From the NCBI GenBank assembly GCA_963782345.1, contig CAWAJF010000004.1:124001-188000 (forward strand): a DNA stretch of 64,000 nt, read 5' to 3'. The DNA is from DASUPK01 sp963782345. GTDB taxonomy: Bacteria > Actinomycetota > Thermoleophilia > Solirubrobacterales > 70-9. Positions 15,202-23,825 of this stretch are shown here, piece by piece; position 1 is the first letter of the stretch, and each line of letters begins with the position of its first letter. Made by a program: the position numbers and the translations under genes. Under the pieces are notes generated by a model. It saw only the letters and a program-made list of their open reading frames with translations, had not been told where the DNA came from and did not search any database.

Positions 15202-16319
15202 GTCGTCGAGGAGAGCTGCTCGTCGACCGGCGCGGGGCGGCCGATGTGGAATCCCTGTGCGTAGTCGACGCCCTGGGCGCGGAGCGCCGCGAGGGTTCCC
15301 TCGTCCTCGACGAACTCGGCGATCGTCTGCTTGCCGAGGCCGCGGGCCATGTGGACGATCGACTCCACCACGAGATCGTCGGCCCGGCTCCTCGGGCTGC
15401 GGATGAAGTCGCCGTCGATCTTCAGGAAGTCCACCGGGATGTGCTTCAGGTAGTAGAAGGAGCCGAAGCCGGCGCCGAAGTCGTCGAGGGCGAATCGGCA
15501 GCCGAGCTCCCTGAGCGCCTCGGCGAAGCGCCGCGCCTGATCGATGCTCGCGATCGCCGCGGTCTCGGTGATCTCCATGATCAGGCGCTGGGGCGCCACC
15601 CCGGACTGCTCGAGCTCGCCCTTGATCAGCCGGAGCAGCTGCTCGTCGCCGGTCGAGCGCCCCGAGAGGTTCACCTCCAGGCAGATGTCCGGCTGCATGG
15701 CGAGCAGCTCGATCGCCTGGCCCACGACCCAGCGATCGATCGCGTGGATCAGCCCAAGTCGCTCCGCGTCGCCCAGAAACGCGCCGGGCGGTATCAACCC
15801 GTCGTCCCCTCGCATTCGCACGAGCAGCTCACTCTGGGTCACCGAGCCGCTGGAGAGCTCGAGGATCGGCTGGCAGTGAAGCTCGAAACGCTCCTGATCG
15901 AGCGCGGTCCTGATGCGGTGCTCCCAGCCACGGGCTCCGGCCGGTCCGGAGTGACGGTCGCGCTGATCGAGGATCGTGACCCGGTCGCGCCCGGACTCCT
16001 TCGCGTCGTACATCGCTCGATCCGCGTCCGCCATCAGATCGCTCGGGTTCGAGGCCCGGTGGTCGATCACGGCCACGCCGATGCTGGCGGTCATGCGGAC
16101 CGGCTGTCCCTCGATCTGCGGCGTGTAGGCCCGCACCTGCTCGAGCAGATCCTGCGAGACCAAGCGGGCACGGCCCGCGTCCGCGCTGCGAAGCAGGATG
16201 GCGAATTCATCCCCGCCCAGCCGCGCCAGGACGTCCGAGCGGCGCAGCCTGCCGCGGAGCAGATCCGACACGCCCCGCAGCACGTCGTCGCCGGCGCCGT
16301 GGCCGAAGCCATCGTTCAC
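15198..16319 (-). CDS. GGDEF-EAL half of a frameshifted PAS-GGDEF-EAL cyclic-di-GMP enzyme
   Basis: This frame encodes most of a GGDEF domain (RLGGDEFAIL, preceded by the RRSD inhibitory-site motif) and a full EAL domain. EAL residues appear complete: SELLVRM, EVNLSGRS, IMEITETA, LDDFGAGFGS, a lysine in FLKIDGDF, TIAEFVED and YAQGFHIGRP. The open frame continues upstream of the GTG at 16319 to about 16500, where the GGDEF start (DITQRKRFEAQLKHLANNDP) meets the PAS half in another frame. It is therefore the 3' part of one gene. If joined, both synthesis and breakdown of c-di-GMP are plausible. Confidence 0.85.
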   Translation of the reverse strand: MNDGFGHGAGDDVLRGVSDLLRGRLRRSDVLARLGGDEFAILLRSADAGRARLVSQDLLEQVRAYTPQIEGQPVRMTASIGVAVIDHRASNPSDLMADADRAMYDAKESGRDRVTILDQRDRHSGPAGARGWEHRIRTALDQERFELHCQPILELSSGSVTQSELLVRMRGDDGLIPPGAFLGDAERLGLIHAIDRWVVGQAIELLAMQPDICLEVNLSGRSTGDEQLLRLIKGELEQSGVAPQRLIMEITETAAIASIDQARRFAEALRELGCRFALDDFGAGFGSFYYLKHIPVDFLKIDGDFIRSPRSRADDLVVESIVHMARGLGKQTIAEFVEDEGTLAALRAQGVDYAQGFHIGRPAPVDEQLSSTT

Positions 16320-16422
16320 GTACTTGAAGTTGTCGAGGTCCAGAACGAGGACGGCGCCGGGGGTGCCGTAGCGCTGGCCCGCGGCGAGCTCCTCTGCCAG
16401 CTCCTGCTCGAAGCGGTAGCGG

Positions 16423-17682
16423 TTATAGAGGCCGGTGAGCGGATCGTTGTTGGCCAGGTGCTTGAGCTGGGCCTCGAAGCGCTTGCGCTGCGTGATGTCG
16501 CCCGATCGTTGAGATCCCTGTGACGACGCCCTCGGCGTCTCGGAGCGGCGAGATCGTCACGGAAACGTCGATCAGCGAGCCGTCCTTGCGGACCCGGCGG
16601 GTCTCGTAGTGCTCGACGCGCTCACCGGCCATCGCCCGCCGCATTGCGTCGTCCTCCTCGGCCCGGGTCTCATCTGAGATCAGCATGCCCCACTCCCGGC
16701 CGAGGACCTCCTCCTCGGTATAGCCGTAGAGGCGCTCGGCTGCCGGATTCCAGCTCGTCAGGCGCCCGTCGTTCGCGCGCGTGATGATCGCGTCGTCGGA
16801 GCCGTGCACCACGGAGGCGAGTACCGCCTGCGCCTCCTGGGCCTGCTTCTCGAGGGTCACGTCCTCGCAGACCCCGAGCATGCGGATCGGGTTGCCCTCG
16901 GGATCGACGATGACCTCGCCCTGGGTCCGCATCAGGAACTCGGATCCGTTCGCGCGGGTGGCCCGCTTGACGTCCTCGAAGGGCAGATGGTCGGCGAAGG
17001 CCCTGCGGTTCCGCTGGTCGACGGCTTCGCGGTCCGCCGGATGGATCCGCTCAAGGAACCGCTCATAGGTGGGCTCCATCTCTCCGGGCTCCAGCCCATA
17101 GATCCGGAAGAGCTCATCGGACCAGATCACCCGGTCGCCGACGACATCCCATTCCCAGCTGCCGAGCCGCGCCAGCCGCTGGGCCTCCTCCAGCCTGTCC
17201 TTGGTACGGCGGAGCTCCTCCTCGGTGTCCTTACGGTCGCTGACGTCGCGCACGATCGCGATCACGAAGACACCGCCCTCCGCCGTCAGCGGGCTGAGGC
17301 TGATCTCGATCGGGAACTCCGTGCCGTCCTTGCGGCGGCCACGGAGCTGCTGCCCCTCGCCCATCGGGCGCGCCCGTGGAGCCTCCTGGTAGCCCTCGCG
17401 ACGCCCCTGGTGGCGCTCCCGGGCCTCCGGCGGCACGAGCATCTCGATGGTCTCGCCTACGAGCTCCTGGCGTGCGTATCCGAAGAGCTCCTCGACGCGG
17501 AGATTGACGAGCGCGATCGCGCCGGAACGATCGATCCCCAGAATCGCGTCGGGTGCCGCTTCCAGCAGCCCGGCCGCCGTATCCGTTCCGAGCAGCGGCC
17601 CCGAATCACCGGACCGCGCGCCGGCGGCATCAGCCTCCCCCCTATCTTCTTCGGCCGAGGCAGCCGAGCGCGGATCGTTCAT
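16423..17682 (-). CDS. PAS half of a frameshifted PAS-GGDEF-EAL cyclic-di-GMP enzyme
   Basis: Three tandem PAS domains are readable: residues about 30-150 (APDAILGIDRSGAIALVNLR), about 165-280 (RLGSWEWDVVGDRVIWSDELFRIYG) and about 290-400 (SDDAIITRANDGRLTSWNPAAERLYGYTEEEVLG). Sensible sequence stops after GVVTGISTIGR; the next residues (HHAAQALRGPAQ) are out of frame. A two-base loss or one-base gain near 16500-16503 would restore DITQRKRFEAQL. The break is either natural inactivation or a sequencing error. PAS domains would sense a ligand or redox signal. Confidence 0.82.
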   Translation of the reverse strand: MNDPRSAASAEEDRGEADAAGARSGDSGPLLGTDTAAGLLEAAPDAILGIDRSGAIALVNLRVEELFGYARQELVGETIEMLVPPEARERHQGRREGYQEAPRARPMGEGQQLRGRRKDGTEFPIEISLSPLTAEGGVFVIAIVRDVSDRKDTEEELRRTKDRLEEAQRLARLGSWEWDVVGDRVIWSDELFRIYGLEPGEMEPTYERFLERIHPADREAVDQRNRRAFADHLPFEDVKRATRANGSEFLMRTQGEVIVDPEGNPIRMLGVCEDVTLEKQAQEAQAVLASVVHGSDDAIITRANDGRLTSWNPAAERLYGYTEEEVLGREWGMLISDETRAEEDDAMRRAMAGERVEHYETRRVRKDGSLIDVSVTISPLRDAEGVVTGISTIGRHHAAQALRGPAQAPGQQRSAHRPL

Positions 17683-17744
17683 GACCCAGGCAGGAGTGTT
17701 GCAGGAAGCGGCGCGTGCAGCCGAATCCCACGGCCCAGCCCTCG

Positions 17745-18872
17745 CTAGTAGGTTCGCAGCCTCCGGCCACCGACGTACCAGGTCCCCGCCGGCTCCTCGG
17801 CCGGAGCCTCGGAGAGTCGCTGGCGTGCGGGCCCGCCGGCATCCTCATCTGACCGGGGAGGCTCGTCCGGAACGGCTCCGGCGAGCGCCTCGGTTCGCGC
17901 TCGCTCGACCTTCTCCTGGACCTCCTGCTCCGCGCGGCGACGGGCGGACTCGACCCTCTGGTCCGCCTCACGCTGAAGCTTCACCGCCTCCTGGCTGAGG
18001 GTTGTCTCGGCCTCCGCGCGAGCGCGCGCCTCGGCCTCCTTCGCCACCCGGTCGGCCAGCCTCCGGACACGGTCCTCGGATTCACGGCGGGCCTCCTCGG
18101 CCGCCTCGCGGACCCTCCGCTCCATCTCCCTCTTGAGGCGGTCCGCCTCGGTCTTCTCGCCCTCCGTCGCGGCCTCCGCGCGCTCCTCCGCCGCCATCGC
18201 TCTCTGCTCGGCCTCGTTGAGGCGGCGGCGCAGGTCGTTGAGCCGCCCCTCCGCCTCCTCGGCGCGCTCGAGCGCTTCCCTGGACCCGCTCTCGGCGCGC
18301 TCTCGAGCCTCCTCTTTCAGGCGCGCGATCGCCTCCTCGACGCGCTTCCGCGACTCCTCTCGCTCCTGCTCGGCTTCGACCGCACGGGCCTCGGCCTCCT
18401 TCACGGTCTGCTCGAGCTTCCCGAGCTGGTCCTTCATCCGTTGCTGCGCGGCCGTCGCATGCGCCTGCAACTCGGCGGTGCGCTGCTCGACCTGCTGAAC
18501 CTGCTGCCGCGCGTCCGCCAGCGATCTCTCGAGTGCCCTCGAGCGGCGCTCCGCCTCGCCGGCTGACTTCCGGGCCTTCCTGATCGCCTCCCGTGCCCCG
18601 GCGGTCGTCCGCGCCTCGATCCGCTTCGCGTGCGAGATCGCCTCCTTCGCCTGTGCCGTCGCCTCCTCCGCGGCGGCCCGTGCGACGCTCGCATCGTTGC
18701 GGGCCCGCGCCTCGCGATCCCTGAGCTCCTTGATCAGCTCGCTCGCCTTGGACCGAAAGCGGTCCGTGGCGGCACGAGCCTGGTCGATCTCGGCGCGGAT
18801 CTCATCGGCCGGCGAGAACGCGACCTCCGCCTCCTCGTCACCGATCGGCTCCAGGCTCTGCGTGTCGGACAA
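17745..18872 (-). CDS. Long coiled-coil protein of unknown function
   Basis: Of 375 residues, about 20-330 form an almost continuous Ala/Glu/Arg-rich heptad pattern (repeats such as EAEARAVEAEQEREESRKRVEEA), predicting a very long coiled coil. The N-terminus is acidic, and the C-terminus (about 335-375) is Pro/Gly-rich and ends GTWYVGGRRLRTY. There is no signal peptide or membrane segment. The start is TTG with GGAGGG about 8 bases upstream. Such proteins often act as cytoskeletal or polar scaffolds, but that is inference. Confidence 0.7.
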   Translation of the reverse strand: MSDTQSLEPIGDEEAEVAFSPADEIRAEIDQARAATDRFRSKASELIKELRDREARARNDASVARAAAEEATAQAKEAISHAKRIEARTTAGAREAIRKARKSAGEAERRSRALERSLADARQQVQQVEQRTAELQAHATAAQQRMKDQLGKLEQTVKEAEARAVEAEQEREESRKRVEEAIARLKEEARERAESGSREALERAEEAEGRLNDLRRRLNEAEQRAMAAEERAEAATEGEKTEADRLKREMERRVREAAEEARRESEDRVRRLADRVAKEAEARARAEAETTLSQEAVKLQREADQRVESARRRAEQEVQEKVERARTEALAGAVPDEPPRSDEDAGGPARQRLSEAPAEEPAGTWYVGGRRLRTY

Positions 18873-18895
18873 GCTGTGCGCCCTCCAGTCGCGAC

Positions 18896-20560
18896 TCAGT
18901 CGGCGGGCCGGTGGTCGGCCAGCTCGCGCTTCAGGACCTTACCCGTCGCGTTGCGTGGAAGCTCGTCGACGAAGACGATCTCCCGCGGCACCTTGTAGCG
19001 CGCGAGGTTCGCCTTCACGTGGTCCTTGAGATCGTCCTCGCCGACCTCGGCGCCCTCCTCCTTCACGACGAAGACGCGCAGCCGCTGGCCGAACTGCTCG
19101 TCGTCGACGCCGATCGCCGCCGCCTCGGACACCGCCTCGTGACCGGCGAGCAGGTCCTCGACCTCCCGGGGAAAGACGTTCTCGCCGCCCGAGACGATCA
19201 TCTCGTCGTCCCGGCCGTCGATGAAGAGGCGTCCCTCCTCGTCGAAGTGTCCGACGTCGCCCGAAGAGAGCAGATCCTCGAGGTGCTCCTTGTCGCCGCC
19301 GCCCGTATACCCCTCGAAGGCCATCTGGTTGCCGATGAAGATCCGGCCGGTTTCGCCGCGCGGGACGTCGTTGCCGTCCTCGTCGACGATCTTGACCACC
19401 GTGCCGCGAGGAGGCCTGCCGGCGGTGCCCGGGGCCGCGCGCATGTCCTCCGGCGTGGCCACGGTCGCCCAGGCAACCTCGGTCGAGCCGTACAGGTTGT
19501 AGAGGTTGTCCCCGAACTCGTCCATCCAGTTGGTGGCGAGCTCGCCCGGGAGGGTCGAACCGCTTGCCGCGGTCACCTCCAGCGCGGAGAGGTCATAGCG
19601 GCGCTTGACCTCCTCGGGCAGCGCCATGATGCGCTGCATCATCACCGGGACCACCGCGAGCACGCGCGCGCGGTGCTCGGCCGTCACCTGCAGCGTGTCC
19701 TCGGGATCGAACTTCGGCCGCAGGACCATGGTGGCGGCGGTGGGCAGGCTGAGCACGAAGTGCAGAAACCCCCATGAGTGGAAGAGAGGCGCGGCGATCA
19801 TCACCGTCTCGTTCGAGCGCCTCGGGATCTCGGAGAAGAGCGCGGCGAGGGCGCTCAGGCCCTCCGGCTCGCCGCGCTGCGCCCCCTTCGGTGTGCCGGT
19901 CGTCCCGGACGTCAGGATGATGTAGCGGCCATGCTGCGAGGGCGCATCGAGGTCCTCTCCGTGGGAGCCCGAGATGAGCTGTTCGATCGTGACCTCGTCG
20001 GTGCCCGCCTCCTCCTCCCAGGCGACATAGCGCCGGGGGCCCTTGCTCGCCTCCGCGAGCAGCTCGGTGAACTCCTGGTCGTAGATCAGCGCCGCGGGCT
20101 TCTCCCGCTCCATGACGTCGGCGAGCTGCGGCCCGGCGAACGCGGTGTTGAGGTAGAGCGCGACCGCCCCCAGCTTCGCGCACGCCATCGTCGCCTCGAT
20201 GAAATACCGGTGGTTGCGGCACATGATCGCCACGCCGTCACCCTCCTCCACACCCTCTTCGCGGAGCGCGCGAGCGAGCGCATTGGAGCGGCGGTGAGTG
20301 CGTCCCCAGGTGAGCGTGCCCGCCTGGTCGACGATTGCGAGGCGCTCCGGAGCGGTGATCGCGTTTGCCGCGGATCCGAGCGCCGGCGATGCTCCCCATC
20401 GCATGTAGCGCTCGGCGACCCGGGCAAGCTTGTCCGGGCGGATCGGCCGGACCAACCCGACGTCGTTGAAGGTCTTGAGCTCAAAGGCGGCGTCCCCAAG
20501 GGCCGCCGGCAGCCGTGAGGCCATGCCGGAGAGCCGCTCTCTCAGCCGATCCTGCACCAT
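18896..20560 (-). CDS. AMP-forming acyl-CoA synthetase (fatty-acid/CoA ligase)
   Basis: The 554-residue enzyme has the ANL-family motifs: A3 ILTSGTTGTPKGAQR, A5 LYNLYGSTEVAW, A7 and A8 region SSGDVGHFDEEGRLFIDGRDDEMIVSGGENVFPREVEDLL, and the A10 lysine in LPRNATGKVLKREL. It activates a carboxylic acid with ATP and CoA, probably a fatty or aromatic acid. ATG 20560 is preferred over an in-frame TTG at 20569 because TAAGCT lies 8 bases before it, fitting a leaderless start. Confidence 0.92.
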   Translation of the reverse strand: MVQDRLRERLSGMASRLPAALGDAAFELKTFNDVGLVRPIRPDKLARVAERYMRWGASPALGSAANAITAPERLAIVDQAGTLTWGRTHRRSNALARALREEGVEEGDGVAIMCRNHRYFIEATMACAKLGAVALYLNTAFAGPQLADVMEREKPAALIYDQEFTELLAEASKGPRRYVAWEEEAGTDEVTIEQLISGSHGEDLDAPSQHGRYIILTSGTTGTPKGAQRGEPEGLSALAALFSEIPRRSNETVMIAAPLFHSWGFLHFVLSLPTAATMVLRPKFDPEDTLQVTAEHRARVLAVVPVMMQRIMALPEEVKRRYDLSALEVTAASGSTLPGELATNWMDEFGDNLYNLYGSTEVAWATVATPEDMRAAPGTAGRPPRGTVVKIVDEDGNDVPRGETGRIFIGNQMAFEGYTGGGDKEHLEDLLSSGDVGHFDEEGRLFIDGRDDEMIVSGGENVFPREVEDLLAGHEAVSEAAAIGVDDEQFGQRLRVFVVKEEGAEVGEDDLKDHVKANLARYKVPREIVFVDELPRNATGKVLKRELADHRPAD

Positions 20561-20568
20561 CCCGCGCA

Positions 20569-20574
20569 AGCTTA
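20569..20574 (-). promoter_or_regulatory. -10 element TAAGCT for leaderless acyl-CoA synthetase transcript
   Basis: TAAGCT on the minus strand lies 8 bases upstream of ATG 20560. Confidence 0.4.
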
Positions 20575-20606
20575 TTGGGGCGGCGGGGGTGTCGGTCGCA
20601 ACGGTC

Positions 20607-21086
20607 TCAGGCCCGCTGAAGGTCGTCTCCCGTGTCGACGAGCGCGACCGCCATGCACGCGATCCCCTCTCGCCTCCCGATCGCGCCCATGCCCTCGTTG
20701 GTCGACGCCTTGACGCTCACCGGAGCGGAGAGGACGCCGGTGAGCAGCGAGGAGATCTCGGCCTTGTAGGAGGCGAGCTTCGGCTCCTCGCAGATCACGG
20801 TCACGTCGACGTTCGCGACCGCCCCGGACATCCGGCCGATCACGATTCGCAGCAGGTCGATCGAGTTCGCGTCGCGCCACTGCTCCTCTCTGTCGGGGAA
20901 GAGCTCTCCCAGGTCGCCCAGCCCGCAGGCGCCGAGCACCGCGTCGATCACGGCATGGGTGAGCACGTCCGCATCGGAATGTCCCGCCAGCCCGCGGTCG
21001 TGCTCGATCTCGACGCCTCCGATCACCAGCCGCTCGCCCTCGACGAGGCGGTGGCTGTCATACCCGATGCCGACCCGGAGTGGCAT
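20607..21086 (-). CDS. ispF: 2-C-methyl-D-erythritol 2,4-cyclodiphosphate synthase
   Basis: The 159-residue protein has the IspF hallmarks: metal ligands in GYDSHRL, the GHSDADVLTHAVIDA segment, the FPDREEQWRDANSIDLL region and the C-terminal KASTNEGMGAIGRREGIACMAV. It cyclises CDP-ME-2-phosphate in the MEP pathway of isoprenoid synthesis. Its start overlaps the stop of the upstream PHP gene (TGATG). The ispD gene lies about 2 kb away rather than adjacent. Confidence 0.97.
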   Translation of the reverse strand: MPLRVGIGYDSHRLVEGERLVIGGVEIEHDRGLAGHSDADVLTHAVIDAVLGACGLGDLGELFPDREEQWRDANSIDLLRIVIGRMSGAVANVDVTVICEEPKLASYKAEISSLLTGVLSAPVSVKASTNEGMGAIGRREGIACMAVALVDTGDDLQRA

Positions 21087-21961
21087 CAGCCGCCCGCCCC
21101 GGATGAATCCGCGGGCTCCGTCGTCTCGATCCCGGTCCGGCCGACCGGCTCCGCCCGCCGGGTGCGCCGCTCGAAGACGCAGATCGTCTCGACCCCCAGT
21201 CCGTCGAGGAACTCCATCGCCGCGTCGTAGCCGTAGCCGACCTGCTCCGGAACGTGAGCGTCGGATGACAGCGCGAACTCAGCGCCGGCCTCGACGCACA
21301 TCTCCGCGAAGGCGCGCGACGGGTAGAGCTCGCCGACGGGCTTGCGCAGGCCCGCGGTCGACACCTCCACGGCGATTCCGGATTGGGCGATCGCCTCGAC
21401 GGCCGGCTCGTAGTAGAAGCGCGGATCCCGATCGGGGGCGGGTCTCCCCTTCCCCCAGACCTTGACCAGGTCGGGGTGGGCGAGGATGTCGAACAGCCCT
21501 GAGCGCGCGGCCTCGGCGAGCGTCTCGAAGTAGCGGCTCCAGACGCGGTCGGGATCGCCATCGGCCTCCCAGACGTCGTAACCCTCGTGGTCGACCGCGT
21601 GCGGGCCCAGGAAGTGGACCGAGCCGACCACGTAGTCGAAGTCTCGCTCCTCGAGAAGGTTCGCCATCCGGTCCTCGGTCCCGGAGACGTAGTCGGCCTC
21701 TATCCCCAGCCGCAGCGGGGTCGTCCGCACGAACTCGGCGTAATCGTCCAGGTCATCCGTGGCATTTTCCCGCCAGAAGGGGTGGTCCCAGACCTCCAGC
21801 GCCTGCGAGAAGCGGTAGACGTGCTCGGAGACCCCGAGCTCGGCGACCCCATGCTCCTCGGCGGCGGCGAGGTATCGATCCACGTTCTCATCGGTGAAGT
21901 GATCGGCGGCGGTCGCCTCGAGATCGTCCCGGCGCAGGTGCAGGTGGTAGTCGGTGAGCAC
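21086..21961 (-). CDS. PHP-domain phosphatase (histidinol-phosphatase-like)
   Basis: The 291-residue protein has PHP metal motifs: HLHLR near the N-terminus (DYHLHLRRDD), SEHVYRF, the GIEADYV acidic ligand, GSVHF, ILAHPDLVK, and SSDAHVPEQVG at the C-terminus. This order fits HisK-type histidinol-phosphatases, the last dephosphorylation before histidinol, though other PHP phosphoesterases look alike. It is translationally coupled to ispF downstream. No other his genes are in view. Confidence 0.82.
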   Translation of the reverse strand: MLTDYHLHLRRDDLEATAADHFTDENVDRYLAAAEEHGVAELGVSEHVYRFSQALEVWDHPFWRENATDDLDDYAEFVRTTPLRLGIEADYVSGTEDRMANLLEERDFDYVVGSVHFLGPHAVDHEGYDVWEADGDPDRVWSRYFETLAEAARSGLFDILAHPDLVKVWGKGRPAPDRDPRFYYEPAVEAIAQSGIAVEVSTAGLRKPVGELYPSRAFAEMCVEAGAEFALSSDAHVPEQVGYGYDAAMEFLDGLGVETICVFERRTRRAEPVGRTGIETTEPADSSGAGG

Positions 21962-21966
21962 GCGTT

Positions 21967-21972
21967 TACGCT
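21967..21972 (+). promoter_or_regulatory. -10 element TACGCT for leaderless DUF389 transcript
   Basis: TACGCT lies 6 bases before the GTG at 21979; the space to the divergent PHP gene is only 17 bases. Confidence 0.45.
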
Positions 21973-21978
21973 ACCCGA

Positions 21979-22989
21979 GTGGTCCACCTTCGGATCGTCG
22001 TCCCGAGCCATACCGCCGAGCATGCGCTTGATCTGCTCACCGCGAGCCCCTCCGTCTGCAACCTGATCTACCTGGAGCGGGCGGCCCAGAAGCCCGAGGG
22101 AGACGTGATCCTCTGCGACGTCGCCCGGGAGGACGCGAGCGTGATCGTCGGCGACCTGCGGGAGTTCGGGATCGACCGCGAGGGATCGATCGCGATGGAG
22201 CAGATCGACTCCGAGATCTCGGAGGCCGCCAGGCGAGCGGAGCGGGCCGCCGTCGGCGCCCCCTCGGACGCCGTGGTCTGGGAGGAGGTCGAGACCCGGA
22301 CCTCCGAGAACACCGAGCTCTCCGCCAGCTTCCTGCTGTTCATCGTCCTGGCGTGCCTGATCGCCTCGGTGGGAATCCTGCTCGACTCGCCGATCCTGAT
22401 CATCGGCGCGATGGTGGTCGGTCCGGAGTTCGGGCCGATCGCGGGTCTGTGCGTGGCCACCGTTCAACGCCGCCGCGAGCTGATGAAGCGCTCGCTGCTG
22501 CCGCTGCTGATCGGCTTTCCCTTGGGGATCACGGCCGCCTTCGTGTTCGCTCTGGCGATCAAGGGGACCGACCTGACCCCGGGCGGCTTCACGGCGTCGG
22601 TGCACCCCAACACCCACTTCATCTCCCACCCGGATTCCTTCTCGTTCATCGTCGCGCTGTTCGCCGGCACCGCCGGCATGCTCTCGCTGACGAGCGCGAA
22701 GTCCGGCGCTCTCGTCGGCGTCCTGATCTCGGTCACAACCATCCCGGCCGCCGCCAACATCGGGGTCGCGGCCGCATACGGCGACGCCTCCGAATGGCGC
22801 GGTGCCCAGGCTCAGCTCGCGGTCAACCTGACCGCGATCCTGCTGGCCGGGATCGCCACCCTGTTCATCCAGCGCAAGCTCTACCAGCGCCGCCGGCGCG
22901 CCCACCTGCACGACCGGTCGCGCGAGGCCGCTGGATTGCCCATGGGCCACAGCCGCCGCGCGCCGGACGCCGAGAGCCCTGTCGGCTAG
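21979..22989 (+). CDS. DUF389 family multi-pass membrane protein
   Basis: Residues 1-105 form a soluble ferredoxin-like domain (HLRIVVPSHTAEHALDLLTASPSVCNLIYL). Residues 115-300 contain about six membrane segments with the DUF389 core ASVGILLDSPILIIGAMVVGPEFGPIAGL and LISVTTIPAAANIGVAAAYG. The C-terminal tail is basic. The family (TIGR00341-like) is widespread in actinobacteria and its transport or signalling role is unknown. A 49-residue hydrophobic ORF follows and could be a partner. Confidence 0.85.
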   Translation: MVHLRIVVPSHTAEHALDLLTASPSVCNLIYLERAAQKPEGDVILCDVAREDASVIVGDLREFGIDREGSIAMEQIDSEISEAARRAERAAVGAPSDAVVWEEVETRTSENTELSASFLLFIVLACLIASVGILLDSPILIIGAMVVGPEFGPIAGLCVATVQRRRELMKRSLLPLLIGFPLGITAAFVFALAIKGTDLTPGGFTASVHPNTHFISHPDSFSFIVALFAGTAGMLSLTSAKSGALVGVLISVTTIPAAANIGVAAAYGDASEWRGAQAQLAVNLTAILLAGIATLFIQRKLYQRRRRAHLHDRSREAAGLPMGHSRRAPDAESPVG

Positions 22990-22995
22990 CGCGTC

Positions 22996-23001
22996 TAGAG
23001 T
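22996..23001 (+). promoter_or_regulatory. -10 element TAGAGT before the small ORF at 23011
   Basis: TAGAGT lies 9 bases before TTG 23011, the upper limit of the leaderless spacing seen here. Confidence 0.3.
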
Positions 23002-23010
23002 GCCGCCCCC

Positions 23011-23160
23011 TTGATTCGCAACGCCGCCATCGTGCTCGCCGCCTTCGCCATCGGCGTCGGGCTCGCCGAATTGCTCGGAGCGAAGAACCTGGGGACCTCG
23101 TTCGGAGTCGGCCAGCTCACCTTCGTGGTGGCGCTGGTCTATGTCCTGATGCGCCGCTGA
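23011..23160 (+). CDS. 49-residue hydrophobic small protein
   Basis: From TTG 23011 the frame encodes 49 residues with two likely membrane helices (AAIVLAAFAIGVGLAELLG and VGQLTFVVALVYVLMR) joined by a short loop, ending at TGA one base before the convergent ispD stop. The amino-acid composition and third-position GC fit real coding sequence. It lies just after the DUF389 gene on the same strand. Function unknown. Confidence 0.5.
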   Translation: MIRNAAIVLAAFAIGVGLAELLGAKNLGTSFGVGQLTFVVALVYVLMRR

Positions 23161-23161
23161 G

Positions 23162-23809
23162 TCAGCCGCGCTCGCGCAGCAGGAGCTCGGCGACGCGCAG
23201 GTCGAACGGTGTCGTCACCTTGATGTTGTCCGGCGAGCTCGAGTGGATCGCGATTCGGCCACCCCGCCGCTCGACCAGCATCGCGTCGTCGCTGGCGGCC
23301 GGCAGGGAGTCGGGATCTGACAACGCCTTGCGAAGCTCGTCCGCGCGAAAGACCTGCGGCGTCTGCACCGCCCAGAGCCCGGCGCGATCGAGCGTCCGGT
23401 CGACCTGGCCCTCACCGCCGACCTGCTTGATCGTGTCGGTGACCGGGGTGGCCGCGACCATGCCCGCTGCGCCCTCCTGGGCGGCGAGCTCCTCGACCAT
23501 CGCATCGATCAGGCCGGGGGTGACGAGCGGCCGCGCCGCGTCATGGACGACCACGATCTCCTCCGCGCAGAGCGCGAGCGCGTTCGCCACGGATTCGGAG
23601 CGGTGGTCTCCACCGGCGACCGCGACAACGCCCTGCTCCGCGACCGCCTCCTCCTGGGCCGGCGGCGCGGCGACGACGATCTCGGCGATCGTGCTCGCGG
23701 CGCGGAACGCGTGGAGCGACCACTCGAGCATCGGCCGGCCGGCGAGCTCGACGAAGGCCTTCGGGCCGCCGGCTCCGAGCCTCTGCCCGGAGCCGGCGGC
23801 CGCGATCAC
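23162..23809 (-). CDS. ispD: 2-C-methyl-D-erythritol 4-phosphate cytidylyltransferase
   Basis: The protein begins IAAAGSGQRLGAGGPKAF, the IspD CTP-binding loop, and continues with LALCAEEIVVVHDAARPLVTP, ATPVTDTIKQV, LWAVQTPQVFRA and a closing GSPDNIKVTTPFDL-like segment (SSPDNIKVTTPFDL). It couples CTP to MEP in isoprenoid synthesis. GTG 23809 is the last possible start before the motif and gives 215 residues; longer readings run into carD and do not resemble protein. The carD stop is 16 bases upstream, so translation is probably coupled. Confidence 0.93.
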   Translation of the reverse strand: MIAAAGSGQRLGAGGPKAFVELAGRPMLEWSLHAFRAASTIAEIVVAAPPAQEEAVAEQGVVAVAGGDHRSESVANALALCAEEIVVVHDAARPLVTPGLIDAMVEELAAQEGAAGMVAATPVTDTIKQVGGEGQVDRTLDRAGLWAVQTPQVFRADELRKALSDPDSLPAASDDAMLVERRGGRIAIHSSSPDNIKVTTPFDLRVAELLLRERG

Positions 23810-23825
23810 GGCCGATGCGGAGGGA

